Assembly (NCBI GenBank): GCA_944990035.1
Contig: CALYLX010000157.1
Span: 1 to 64,000, forward strand
Reading direction: 5' to 3'
DNA: 64,000 nucleotides
Origin: Clitopilus passeckerianus
Lineage: Eukaryota; Basidiomycota; Agaricomycetes; Agaricales; Entolomataceae
Positions 46,972 through 58,262 of the stretch are shown here, piece after piece (within the stretch, counting starts at the first letter, position 1; each line of letters starts with the position of its first letter). Position numbers and translations under genes: made by a program. The notes under the pieces were generated by a model. That model worked only from the letters and a program-made list of their open reading frames with translations, had not been told where the DNA came from and ran no database searches.

Positions 46972-48604
46972 GGAGGGCAAAAAGGTCAAACGGGGTAGAC
47001 AATGACAGTTACTAGATTACTAGAAAATGATGAGCAGGAACCCCTCCATGCAGTGCATTGCCACAATTACCTCTTGCAAGAGAAATCTGAAAACCCGGCA
47101 AAAAGGGTGAGTTGGTGTCCCGGGTCCTAGGCGTAAAGTATCACTCCAATCGCGATGCGCCGCCGCCTTGCTAACTTTCTGGTGATATAGGAGAGGAAAT
47201 TTCGGCGTCAAGGGGCGGATGCACATGGATCCTTCATGGAACCTTTACGTCCGAGTAAGTGGTGGTTCTCCAGATTTCATTGGCGCTTGAGGTAAGTTGA
47301 AAACACGCTGAAATGATACCCATGGCCGAGATAGAAATGGTCACACTTCCGATAGCAATGCGACACGGCCACGATCTGGGCAGGCATAAATCCGTGAACC
47401 GTGGGTGCGTGATACAGGTCGGGGAAGCTACCTCGTTTAACCGTGTTGGCGCTACGTTGACAGCTGTTAATATGGATACACCTGTTTCCATTCTAAACTG
47501 AACATGCCTGATGGATATCGGTAAACGCTCGTAGCAAGCGGTGAAATCAAAATGTGCTGAGCGACAATGCCACCGTCAGATATTCGTTGGTCTTGACATG
47601 AGGCTACTCGACCGATCGGATGGGTCTAAAACCAGCGCAAATTAGAAGTGCCAGAAGGAAAATAACAGTCAATTGTGTTGTGATTTTTCGCAGTGTATTG
47701 ATCCCTGATGATTCTCCCCCAGGGTCGAGAGGTTGCAATGACAGAACTGCGAAGAATACTTCGCAGCGCCTAGAGGGAATGAGGATTGGCGCCAGCCTGT
47801 CTCGGGCTATCTGCAACATACAGATTCAGCTAAAATCCACAGCGCGAACTTATTCGACATACCTGTGCATGTTTCTGATGAGCGAAATTAGTTAGAGCTG
47901 CTCTTGTTTCGAGTTATGCTCCCTCGTTTCGAGGAGTGGACTAAACCCGCGCCAGATTCAGGTTAATGTGCCATATTCGCGGGTAAAGCGCCCAGTACCA
48001 CTTAAGGTTGGAAGCACCAGCAGTATGCCAGGTTTGACAACGAGAATGATCGTGACCTGCGGGGAGGTGCTAATGACTGTGATGTTGTGATATTGAGAAC
48101 GTCCGAGGGACGAGCTGGAACGTGCGCTAGTCACAGGCGCCAAAGAATTTCATGAACCATTCTGGTATCCGAGATTAAGTGCGCATGTACGAATCGCATT
48201 CTCGTCTTGTAGTCTATCACAAGTAAGACCTCTGTCAACCTGCAACGCCAAGGGACCTGGAAGGGGCTGTTTATGCCATCGGTATGTTTCCTTTGGTCCA
48301 ACAAGTTTGTGGCATCAGTTCGACTTAACTGCGCTTGCCAGCGGGTCCTGCCCACCCTACACACGACTTCATCGTGGCTAAGCTGGAAAATCGCGAGGAA
48401 GAGTAGACATGAGTTCATGCATGTGGTCGTGTTGCCTCAATTGAATATCTGAGCGGTAAAGATTGGGTCGATTGAAGTTTGCTCGACGGATGGTGGTGGT
48501 TACAATTTACCCCGTGGGAATTCTGAAATTATTTCGTTAACCGAATTGCCAGGCTGGTCGGAACGGCATACCAGCCAGTTCTTGCTGTAGACCGCGTCCA
48601 AAAT
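46972..48604. other. Gene-poor region between divergent genes, about 1.6 kb
   Basis: Open frames are all below 100 codons and lie on both strands without introns that join them. Two facing promoters (Pom152-like copy B, minus; mitochondrial uS10, plus) must be here. Nothing else supported. Confidence 0.5.
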
Positions 48605-49839
48605 ATGCTCAGGCTTGCGCTTTCACGAGCACCTCGACGGCTAGCGCTGCCCTCAGCAGCAAGGTGGACTAGGTTCAATAGCAACCAATCGACGTATGTT
48701 TCATTTGTGCAGGTGTGACGGGTAGAAATACTGACCTGAATCCTTGACAGACCACCTTCTGCCAATGCTGCTGAACAGTCACAGCAAAAGCAGAAGCCGA
48801 AACAGAAGCAGAAGCAGAAGGGTACACCAGTAACTTCTAAGAAAGATGCTAGTAAACCGGAGGAAGTTGTGTATGAGGCGTCCGCTGAGGAGACGTGAGT
48901 CCGGCTGGCCGTACTACATTCAAGAACTAACCTCAACTGCCTCTAGCCTTTCCTTCGAGGAACTGGAAAAGGAGCTAAATGAAACAGGACCGGGCAAGGC
49001 AGCATTTTCCGGCCCAGAGAAGTGAGTGAGCCAACATAATTGCCAGAGCTACTCTGACGAATTGGCTTTCCTCTGCAGGCTTGGAGAAACAGAAGCTGAA
49101 CTTTTCGGTTCTACGTAAGTTTTGTCATGTCCCTCACTTGAACATGACGTTTAATGTCCTGCATAGCTCGAGTTCAACATCAGAACCCTCACCGTCCAAG
49201 GACACTTTCCTTGACGCAAGGCTCCTGGACCCCGCTCGCCTACCTCTGACTGCTCCTCTTGGGCCGAACCCAACAGAGGCTGAGGTAGCTGCCACCTTAA
49301 TTCATGGCCGTGGCATCCACATGGCATATCAGCATCCAAAGACACATAACGTCCCTGTCGCCGTAATCCACTTCCGTTCTCACCACCCCAAGCTCCTCGA
49401 ACTTTTCACCCACTTCGCTTCACACGCAGCTTCATCTCTGGGTATCCCAACATCTCGCGTTGCTTCGTTGCCGACACAGAGAAGCCTCTGGACTGTCTTG
49501 AGAAGTCCTTTCGTTCACAAAAAGAGGCAAGAAAACTTCGAGAGGAAGGTGCACAAGCGCGCCATCAAAGCCTGGGATGCGGATGGAGAGGTCGTTGAGA
49601 GGTGGACCAAGTACCTGCGAAAACACGCCTTGGGTGGTGTTGGTATGAGGATCATCAAATGGGAGAGGGTTCCCGTCAGCGTTGGCAGGATTAGGGCAGA
49701 GGAGGTTGAGAAGCAGCTGACTGGCTTGAAGCCTGAGGAAATACCGGACAGGGAAAAGATTCAACAGCTAGGGAAGAAGATTCTCATTGAGGAAATGGGT
49801 CTGGCTCAACAGACCAGCCCTGTCGCTACTCGTGCTTAG
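48605..49839 (+). CDS. Mitochondrial small-subunit ribosomal protein uS10m
   Basis: A component of the mitochondrial small ribosomal subunit (yeast Rsm10). The start at 48605 gives MLRLALSRAPRRLALP.., an Arg-rich amphipathic leader with no acidic residue, typical of a matrix-targeting signal. A disordered segment with a Lys/Gln repeat follows (KQKPKQKQKQKQKG) and several small exons (48605-48694, then 48751, 48946, 49079, 49167 onwards). The S10 domain is in the last exon: VPVAVIHFRSHHPKLLELF, ASSLGIPTSRVASLPTQ and RSLWTVLRSPFVHKKRQENF, the last being the strongly conserved S10 signature. KHALGGVGMRIIKWERV continues it. The stop TAG ends at 49839. The frame is clean. The leader and the S10 signature together leave little doubt. 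Confidence 0.92.
48789..48821 (+). repeat. Simple AGCAGA/AGAAGC repeat in coding sequence
   Basis: Tandem imperfect hexamers code for an alternating Lys-Gln tract in the disordered linker of the mitochondrial S10 protein. Low complexity only. Confidence 0.7.
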
Positions 49840-50221
49840 ACTTTATGTACCTAATCATCCTAATACTATAATTTCGATGCCAAACCAGAATGTGTTAGGT
49901 GGAATCGGTCGTATTTGCGACCTTGCACCGTATTGAACCGGCTTAGGACACGTCATGCACATGACTTCTGCTCTTCAATACCCCCTGAAGAGCTTTTTGT
50001 AAGACTCTTACGCCTCCGTAACGCGTCGAAACGCGTCCATATCCACTGCCTAAGTCTGCTTTCACGTATAGCCTCCTGTCGCCGTCCCCCTTGCCTCTGT
50101 CAAAACATTTGATGCGAGGATCAGCATCATCATCACGACCAGGTTCGGCGGTGGAGGGCGCTGGCGAGCCTAATAACCCTTTCTGACCTTCATCCATTAC
50201 CAGAATTTCAACTTGAAATCG
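49840..50221. other. Intergenic region, 382 bp
   Basis: Between two plus-strand genes; should hold the 3' UTR of uS10m and the promoter of the TPR/CCCH gene. Nothing else seen. Confidence 0.55.
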
Positions 50222-52021
50222 ATGGCCAACGTTATAGATTCCACCGCTGACAGCACGAGGACTAGCACTCCAAACTTTGGACCCGATGTCCTGATTTCTT
50301 CAGGATTTGCCGAGGCTGGACCTTCGACGGTGAAGGACAGCATAGCGACATCGATCGACAGTAAAGACTCGGACGCTAGAGAAGCTGCATTGAAGGCTAG
50401 AGCACTCAAGAGAGCAGAGAAGAGGGAAAAGAATCATGGGCTAGCGATGGACTTGAGCAAAGCCGTAAGTTCTTCCCTCTGTACCATCGGCATAATATTG
50501 CTCACGAAGATGGGTCCCACAGGGCGATGCGTTGCTAGAACTCAAAGATTACGCAGGCGCCTGCGCTAACTATCTACATGCCACCAGGCTATGGCCATCA
50601 AACGACCAGACATACCTGAAGCTGACTGGGGCTTACTTGAAATGTGAACTGTATGTGCAGACTACTCACTATGTATATCAACACTGTCTAAGCTGAGCAT
50701 CCCGTAGATATTCAGAAGCGACAAAAGCAGCTACCCGCGGCCTCTCTTTCAACCCCAAGTCCCTTGAACAGAGATATCTACGAGGAGTGGCCAGGCTTGA
50801 GCAACAACTCTTTGATGGGGCCAAAGCCGACTTCACCACCGTCCTGGCACACGACCCAAATCACGCAGAGGCAAAGTCTAAGCTTGACGTTGTTGCTTCC
50901 CACTTCAAAAGGATTTCCACTACTGCTTCTGCCAAAGACGCTGCTACAACTTCTAACGTCGACGCGCTGGCCTCAGACGCACCGTCGGGCCAGGAAGAAT
51001 CAAGCATTACAACCCAACCAGGCCCCTTGTTGACCGAAGTCCATACAATCACCCTGCCCGAAATCGACTTCGATTTCCCCAAATATGAGGACGACAACCT
51101 CGAGATTGCATCTCTATCCGACTCAAGCGAGGCCAACCACTACGGCAACGGCATCCCTTGTCGATTCTACAACCACACCGGTTGCGTCAAAGGCCAACAG
51201 TGCGAGTTCAGCCATGCTCCTGATGAGAAGAGCGTTCGTGATGATCTGTACGTTAATACACCAATCTCACATAAGTTTCCAAACTAACAAACTGTCATTC
51301 AAGTGGCCGAAACGTCTGCATCTACTTCCTGCTCGACTCCTGCAAATTTGGGGTCCCAAAATGCGTCTACTCCCACACCCGCCAAAACCTTCCCACTGGT
51401 GGTAAAGCCTGGTGGAACGACGAAAAGCAACGCCTGAAGGTCAAATCTGTCGTTGAGATGGCAGAAGCCAGGGTGAAAGAGGCTAAGGAGAAGAAGGTCG
51501 AAATCAAGCTGGAGCAGAAGGAAAAAGCCGCAGCGGCGAAGAAAGCGAAGAAGAAGAAGGCCGCTGAGAAGGCTGCAGCAGCTGCAGAGGAGGTAGTCGA
51601 GGAGGGTCAAAAGGCTGATGAGGCGAAGGTCGAAGGGGCTGACGAGAAGGTCGCCACGGAGGCCAAGCAGCCTGGCAAGCCAAAGAAGAAGAGCAAGAAA
51701 ACCAACGGAAAGAAGATATCCACCGCCGCTAATGGCAATGCTGCCGAGGATGCTTCAACTTCCGCTCCAGTGCCGACCGTCGACGGTGAAGCTCAGCCAG
51801 AGCCACAGGCAGCGCATGCAGGCGAGAAGAAGAGAAGGGCGAGGCCCAGCAGAAAGCAGGCTTTAGCGAAGAGGGCCAGCAAACACAAAGTTACAGCAGA
51901 CGCCGCTGACTCAACAGCTACGACCTCAGCACCAGCAAAGGAAGAATCCGAGGAGAGTAAAGAAGCCAGCAAGGAGGAGGGATCTACTGCGGCACTGGCT
52001 GTTGAAGAGCAGAAGGCGTAA
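50222..52021 (+). CDS. TPR plus tandem CCCH zinc-finger protein
   Basis: A likely RNA-binding cytosolic or nuclear protein. The start at 50222 gives MANVIDSTADSTRTS.. A tetratricopeptide (TPR) block follows: MDLSKAGDALLELKDYAGAC, YLHATRLWPSNDQTYLKLTG, LYSEATKAATRGLSFNP, then RLEQQLFDGAKADFTTVLAHDP. Introns lie near 50467-50521, 50654-50707 and 51248-51301. Two CCCH fingers come next: IPCRFYNHTGCVKGQQCEF-SH (C-x7-C-x5-C-x3-H) and VCIYFLLDSCKFGVPKCVYSH (C-x7-C-x5-C-x3-H). The last 200 residues are a charged Lys/Glu/Ala-rich coiled coil and disordered tail with repeated KKK runs, which could bind RNA or localise to the nucleus. The frame is clean and the stop TAA is at 52019-52021. I know of basidiomycete proteins with this TPR-CCCH order but no functional name. 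Confidence 0.9.
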
Positions 52022-52304
52022 AAATTGGGAGTGGGCTATTCAACTATGAATCATCGATATCATATGCACATGGAACATGTATTAAGAGGCGTAGCGCCAA
52101 CATCTGTAGCTCTATTTATCATCATCTCTAAATCCAATAATGTTATACAGCCTTCCCACCAACACAACACGTCCATAGCGTCCATACGTCTCTCACAAGG
52201 GCGAAGTGCTTCTCGAGAAAGGCTTGCCTCGAAGACCTTGCTCGACAGAATCTGGACAAGCCAGTCTGAGTCTAAATGTCCAATAACCCTGGCCGACCAT
52301 TTCC

Positions 52305-53911
52305 TCAGCCCCCATTACACCAAATATTCCCCCACTGATCCTGCGCATCCCCGGTCGCACCCTCCCACTGAGTCCCATCCGGCCCATCAATATACCCCAT
52401 CCCATAACTCGCACCAGCATTAAACTCCACCGTAGGACACGTAAACCCCAACATATTCGGACAAGCCCTATCCACCCCCGTGCACACCTCAATACAAGGC
52501 AGCAGTGCCAGATACGGTTTCCCGAAACTAGGGAGTGTCGCACTCCGTGGTTCGCTCGACGTCGCTTGGGGAACTAAGGCCGAGAATACTTTCTGGGGTG
52601 CATTCGGGTCTGTTTTCTTAGGCTTGGCTTTGGGATCTTGAGGTGTGAGCGCGCTTATGCCAGTTGCATCTGGTGCAGGCGCGACGCTGCGATAGCTGTC
52701 TGGGTTCGATGGTGATGGTTCTCCACACCGAGTGAACGTTATTGCGCAGAGCCATTTTCGGTATTCCCTCTGGCAGTCATCGCAGCCGACAATGGGGGAG
52801 TAGAGGTCACGTCCGCACGCGAAACTCGTGAGAGAAACGGTGAAGTTTGTGAGGTAGGAGAGGAGGGGTCCGCTGACTTCGGAGGGGAGGTTTGATGAGG
52901 TGTAGGTGCTGGTCCCAGATGGTGCAGGTAAGGGGACGGGATAGGCCACGCCTGGGCAGTAAGGGAGATCGTAGACCAGGGGACATTCGAAAGAAGCTAT
53001 CCAGGTGGTGAGAAAAGAGGTTCAAGCTGTATAGAACAGTACACATACCGGACTTGGTTGCGAAATATATCGGGCCTGTAACATTCGTTTTGTCCTTCAC
53101 AATGTACGCCGTATAATTAGTAGCAGGGGTCAGACCCTCAACCAACCATCTCATCCTCCAGCCCTGCTCATCTCTCAGCCAGAGACTCTGGTTTGATATG
53201 GTTCCAGCAGATTTCTGTGAGTTTAGGACGCAGCCGGTCTGCGATAACGACGTCAAAGGTGGTTGTGATGATGTTGGCGCAACGATAAGTGAAAACTCGG
53301 GCGGTGCGTTCGGTGGTGCAGGGGCAGTCACATTGGCATCTGGTAGGATATATTCTGGGTATGTCGGTCGCTCAACTTCTGGAGGTGAGAAAGGGAGCGA
53401 ATGTATGATAGCTTGATTCGAAGTCGTGTCGCCAAGAAAGGTCGCTGTTGATACCACTTGGTGCAATGGCCCTAAAAGTTATCTTTGAAATGAGTACCAT
53501 ATTCCGGAGATATTATAACTTAAACTGACCATTCCCCGAAACGCCCAACTCGAAGGAAAATTGGCCAGCGTTCTCCACGGCCAATGCACCTCCGTCAAAG
53601 AAATCCCCACTCCACGACCCATACCCATTGTTCAGCTTTATCTCAAAAACATCTTGTCCAAGGCTAGACCCAGGTGTAGCACTTTGCGACGAGTTCGTTA
53701 CGAAAAATCGGGGTGCAGACCCTCCAGTAGAACACAAGGCAACGGAGACGGTGAGATTCTCGGCACCAGGGATCGAGAAAACTGGTGGATTCGGGAGGTT
53801 TGAGGGGTTGAAGGCCTTGTTGGAATCTACGGTAAGCTCTTGTCGTGTTTGAGCCTGCACAATTGTGCTAAGGAGTAGGCATAATAGCGTCTGTGGTAGC
53901 GAGCGGAACAT
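52305..53911 (-). CDS. mid1: Mid1-like regulatory subunit of a stretch-activated calcium channel
   Basis: Mid1 is a glycosylated, secretory-pathway protein that works with the Cch1 pore subunit in plasma-membrane calcium entry. The start at 53911 gives a signal peptide (MFRSLPQTLLCLLLSTIVQA). Three exons fit. The N-terminal ectodomain contains many N-glycosylation motifs (NLT, NSS, NQS, NVT, NYT). The C-terminal cysteine-rich region is characteristic: FACGRDLYSPIVGCDDCQ, WLCAITFTRCGEPSPS, LLPCIEVCTGVDRACPN, LGFTCPTVEFN. The C-terminus ends QDQWGNIWCNGG. No hydrophobic C-terminal anchor is seen. Introns lie near 53470-53525 and 52996-53050. The frame is clean. The order signal peptide, glycosylated beta-rich region, Cys-rich tail supports the call. 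Confidence 0.88.
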
Positions 53912-54394
53912 TCAAGTTGGCCGGAGTGGATGAGAGTGCGGTTCCGTGCCGGATATGGAAGCCATGCGCTACAGGTGCGTTCATTCCCATCTCAACCGGT
54001 CGACCATCAAATCGACCTTTGCAACCTTGTAAATTCACCACAACCATTTTACAATGCGGATGTTGTTGTCCTTTCATCTTGACGTCTCCAAGAAAACCAA
54101 CTTAAAAATCTATTGATACAACTCTAAGGCGATGATATGGCACAGCGACGAAGAGTGGGCACTCATTATGAGGAAAAAATGTTATCGATACAGCTATAGT
54201 AATAAACATACAGAGAGCAGGTGGTTCTAACCAAACAGGCGACAGCTTGAAAGAGTGACATAAGGAGTGGATGCCTCCAGATATGAAGGCGGTAAGGAAC
54301 GTAGGCTTGATAAAGAGAGTCAGGCGAGAGAGGAAGTCGAAGACATGTTTGTTAGGGAGAAAAGGGAGAAAAGCAGCGCCAGCGTCGAGCTGGG
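53912..54394. other. Intergenic region upstream of the Mid1-like gene
   Basis: Probably holds the Mid1 promoter and the 3' flank of the doubtful small gene to its right. Nothing else recognised. Confidence 0.4.
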
Positions 54395-54740
54395 TCATAG
54401 TCCATGGAGGGGAGAGTTTCTCATGGGGTGGGTGGGTATCGGGTTGAGTGTGTTAAATACAATCGTGGTGACAGATGCGGGCTTCGATGCTGGGGACTTC
54501 GCCGCGAGCACTGATATCGAGCTATTTGAAGAGATAACTGGTCAGATAGGCGTGGTCAAAAGAGTGGGGTGTGTCGTACCATTGAGCGACCAGTTTCAAT
54601 AATTGCAACTTCGGGAATAGGGGCGGCAGATGCTACCAAGGCCACTAAAGATTACGTTACCGTCAGCTTCTGCAGTCAGAATGGGATGAGAAGTACTCAC
54701 TGCAGGCCAGAACGCAGGAGGACCAGAACTTGAACTGCAT
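54395..54740 (-). CDS. Possible small secreted protein (weak)
   Basis: The ATG at 54740 gives MQFKFWSSCVLAC and, after a GTGAGT..TTTAG intron, MALVASAAPIPEVAI, together a good secretion signal. A second GTACGA..CCAG intron leads to two candidate frames, one ending at 54395-54397 with a Ser/Ala/Pro-rich tail (LAAKSPASKPASVTTIVF). The join to that frame needs one extra base, so the model is not proven. No domain recognised. It overlaps an equally long plus-strand open frame. Confidence 0.28.
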
Positions 54741-56026
54741 TTTAGGAAATGAGGATCTCACTTCGAATAATTATCACACGGAGTGGTGTGTATACCAAGA
54801 TCGATGCTCTGGTAGGCGTAGTGGGTTTGGCTAATGAGGACCCTAAGTTTTTGTCGTACGCGTTATATATGATCGTCCGGTACAAGGCAGACTCCAGAAT
54901 AAGCAACACTTGTTCGGCGTTTAATCGTGAATGGCAAGAAGATCCAAGTGACGATGCGACCTGCCGAGATCTGTTAATAGAGTCAGTTACGGGGGTACGT
55001 GCCTTACTGCGAGCTTGGGATGTCGTGACAAGTGGTTCAATGTGGACATTTTCGGGGCAGGAACACAGGAATTATACCCAGGAAAACACGATGCAACGGC
55101 TAACAGTGAGATACGAACGGCTTGCGTCTTCCCTTTGTATTTCCAGCCCAGAGCCTGATGCCGGTCTGATCCCGCTGTCACTGTTGCAAAGAGTTGCAAC
55201 CTGGTCAACCAGACCGTACAAACGACTGTCCGGATTTGGAAGTCCTCACGAAAGCTGGGCCGATCAAGTCCTTGTTCCAGTCTAAGGCTTCGGTTTTGCT
55301 CCCGCCCAGCATGAGGTAAAGTGATGATATACTCCCAAGGCACCCAACAATCGAAGAGAAGGGGTAGAAGTCTGAGAAGTAGGTGGATGAAGCTAAAGAG
55401 TCGCTTTTGTCGAAAATGAAAGGTACCAGTGGCAGTGGCTATGCTGCACATTGACGCCTAGATGCGTGAATTGCCCTGAGCACCAGTCCTTGAACATACA
55501 AAAGTTTCTTCACAAATATCATCATAACTGCCATGCTTTACAATGCCGAGATTATGAAAGTTCTCTGCGAGTTTCAAAGAAAACACAGCAGCAAATTAGG
55601 CAACACCAAAGGCTGGTCCACTGTTGTCCTTCCCGTACCCACCTTATCCTTCTGAAGGGAGATTCCTTGGTGATGCTGGGCGCTGTGCCTGTAGATATCT
55701 GAACGCTGTATGTTTTATCATGTGTCGCCGTATCGTCGTTGTTACTTGTATCTTTCCACCGTCAGAAAAGAAAAGGACCAGGTCAAGGTTAGAAACTGAA
55801 AGGAGAAAACTCAGAGAACGGTGATCACCGAACCGGCTAAATCTCACATAAGCAAATGCCGAACACGTCATGGCATGGCTGACAGACCCGAACTCGCCGA
55901 TCGCTCAGGAAACTTGACGGATGCACCGCTCTGCACAACGAGCTCAGATACTCCTTCGCCAGCGACTACAGGGTGGACGTTGAGGAACTCGACTTCAAGC
56001 CATAAACTTGTGGGCTCATCTTTCGA
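54741..56026. other. Gene-poor region, about 1.3 kb
   Basis: The longest frame is 178 codons on the plus strand (54749-55285), with a 154-codon minus-strand frame across much of it; neither shows a domain, a signal peptide, or intron structure like its neighbours. The promoter of the Mcp2-like gene should lie near 55900-56020. Confidence 0.45.
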
Positions 56027-58118
56027 ATGCAGGCATCTCTACTTCGCTCTGCATTTCCCCGAATAAATGGCCGACAGTCGTTGAATTTCGCCTTTCCAAG
56101 GCGTTTCTACTCCGAGGCACCATATATTGCCAGACCGAAGACTTCCAGAGGCGGCAGATTTCTTCGAAGGACTGGCTACACTGTCGTCGGACTAGGTGCC
56201 ATATGGGCCGGGGACAAATACTACAATGCCTCTTCTATTACTCGCAATCTTAGAACACTATGGACAGTGAGTAGCTTGACTAATATGTCTCTATCTATCA
56301 TAACTGATCCTTCTCAAGTGTGTTGCAATTACCCTAGACTACAAAATGAATTTCACCCCAGAAAAGAGTGACTTGATACCCGAGCTGCACGAACGCGTTG
56401 CAGATAGAATGTATAATCTATTAACATCTAATGGCGGTTTGTATATCAAAATCGGGTATGTCCTTCGCCTCCTACTCTGAGTCAGCGGTATATTGAAACT
56501 TCTCCTTATTCTAGTCAGGCCATCGGAGCAAATGCAGCTCTACTACCGAAACCCATGCAAGACAAGTTCGGAAAGTTATTTGACGACGCTCCACAAATAC
56601 CATATTCCACAGTCGAGAAAGTATTCAGATCCGAGTTTGGACGGGCTCCAAGCGGTCCAGATGGTGTCTTCGAGATCTTTGAAGAGCAGGCCGTTGCAAG
56701 TGCAAGTATCGCGCAGGTGCACAAGGCTAAATTATGGCCTCAGCCAGGAGACACCGAGGAGAAATGGGTAGCTGTCAAAATCCAGAAACCAGATGTTGCC
56801 AAACAGATGGAGTGGGATTTAGGTGCTTACAAGGCCGTTATGTGGGCCTTCGAGCACTGGGCTTTTGATCTCCCAGTATACTTCGTCGTCGGTACGTCAA
56901 GCCGCAGCTAACAGAAAATATACCATACTTACAATTACCCACCAGACTTCGTCTCGGAGCATCTCCGTCAAGAACTCGACTTCGTCCGCGAAGCCGACAA
57001 CTCGATCAAAACCGCTGAATACGTCGCTGCCGAACCACGCCTCTCACAAACCGTCCATATCCCCAAAGTCTACCGCGAATACTCTACCAAACGTGTTCTC
57101 ACCGCCGAATGGATAGACGGTGTACGCCTCAGCGACCGCCCCGGCATCCGTGCTCTCATGGGCGAGAAGGATGCTGAATCGGCAAAGGTCGTTCTACCCG
57201 ACTACATTACTCGAGCAAAACCCCTCAAAGGCGGCGTCAAGGCGGTTATGCAAACCATGGTTGAGCTGTTCAGCGCTCAGATGTTCAGTTGGGGATGGGT
57301 CCATTGCGATCCGCATCCAGGCAACGTCATCATACGGCCACACCCAACGCGTCCTGGTGTTGCTCAGCTAGTTCTCATTGATCATGGATTGTATGTTGGG
57401 GTTCAGGAGGACTTCAGGGTGCAATGGGTCGAGCTTTGGCGCGGTATGCTTGCTGGGGACTTCAGCGCCGTCGAGAAGGTCACCAGAGAGTGGGGTATGG
57501 GGCTACCCGACCTTATGGCCAGTGCAACCCTTATGCGGCCCGTGAAACTGAAGAAGTCGGAGACTAAGGAGGAAAGGAGAAGAAAGGAGGAGGCCAGGGA
57601 GAGGAGAAAGCAAGAAGGGAGGGAGATGACTCAGTACGAGATGAGCGTCTTGATGAAGAAGAAATTGAAGGAGTTCCTGAGCGATACGGACAAGATGCCC
57701 AAGGCGTTGATTTTCTTGACGAGGAATATGCGGATGGTACAAGGTTAGTCATAGCTTCTCCACCTTCCACTACCTATACTCATTGACTATCCTCTTCGTC
57801 TCAGGCAACAACCAGTCGTTCGGCTCTCCAGTCAACCGTATCAAGATTACCGGTTACTGGGCTTCTCGCTCCTTAGCAGAAAGACCCGGGCTCACATTCA
57901 CCGAACGTCTTCGAGAATATTGGCACCACTTCGTCTTCAGAAGCGTCATGTTCTCCCTGGATCTCGTCTTTTGGAGGAGCAAACTGACATTATGGATTCG
58001 CACCCGCTTGGGGTTGAAGCCTGGGTCGAATTTTGAGGATGAGCTTGAGAAATCTGTCAGGGGGATGGCAAAGACGAGCTTAGGGTATGATGTTGCACCG
58101 GGGGTATTTGCTGGCTAA
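56027..58118 (+). CDS. Mitochondrial ABC1/UbiB atypical kinase, Mcp2/ADCK-like
   Basis: UbiB/ABC1 family proteins are kinase-fold ATPases linked to mitochondrial lipid and coenzyme Q homeostasis; yeast Mcp2 (Cqd2) is the nearest known. The start at 56027 gives MQASLLRSAFPRINGRQSL.., a basic mitochondrial leader, then RTGYTVVGLGAIWAGDKYY, a likely membrane segment. The family's extended N-lobe motif KxGQ is LYIKIGQAIGAN, with the A-rich loop EQAVASASIAQVHKA. WVAVKIQKPDV contains the ATP-site Lys. After an intron, EHLRQELDFVREADNS supplies the ExD motif. VHCDPHPGNVI is the catalytic loop (Asp, Asn) and LVLIDHGLYVGV carries the metal-binding Asp. A charged insert (about 57550-57640) and a C-terminal helical region follow. 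About seven exons fit. The frame is clean. Confidence 0.92.
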
Positions 58119-58262
58119 AGAGATTTACACATTTAGAGGTCCCTAATGATTATTGTACGCCACGAATCTAATAGAATAGTTCGAATGTCGAACAATTATC
58201 CGAGCTCAAACAGGCAGTGATGATATATTGTACACCTGCTCATAACTACGCAATCGACTTGG
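58119..58262. other. Short 3' gap between converging genes
   Basis: A 144-bp space between the stop codons of the plus-strand kinase and the minus-strand permease. Confidence 0.6.

Noticed and set aside
52025..52423. A 132-codon plus-strand frame over the 3' end of the Mid1-like gene
   Set aside because: It is the shadow of the minus-strand Mid1 exon and has a composition typical of antisense frames.
54749..55285. A 178-codon open frame on the plus strand as a gene
   Set aside because: It has no introns unlike its neighbours, no domain, no signal, and a 154-codon frame lies opposite. Chance is a good enough explanation.
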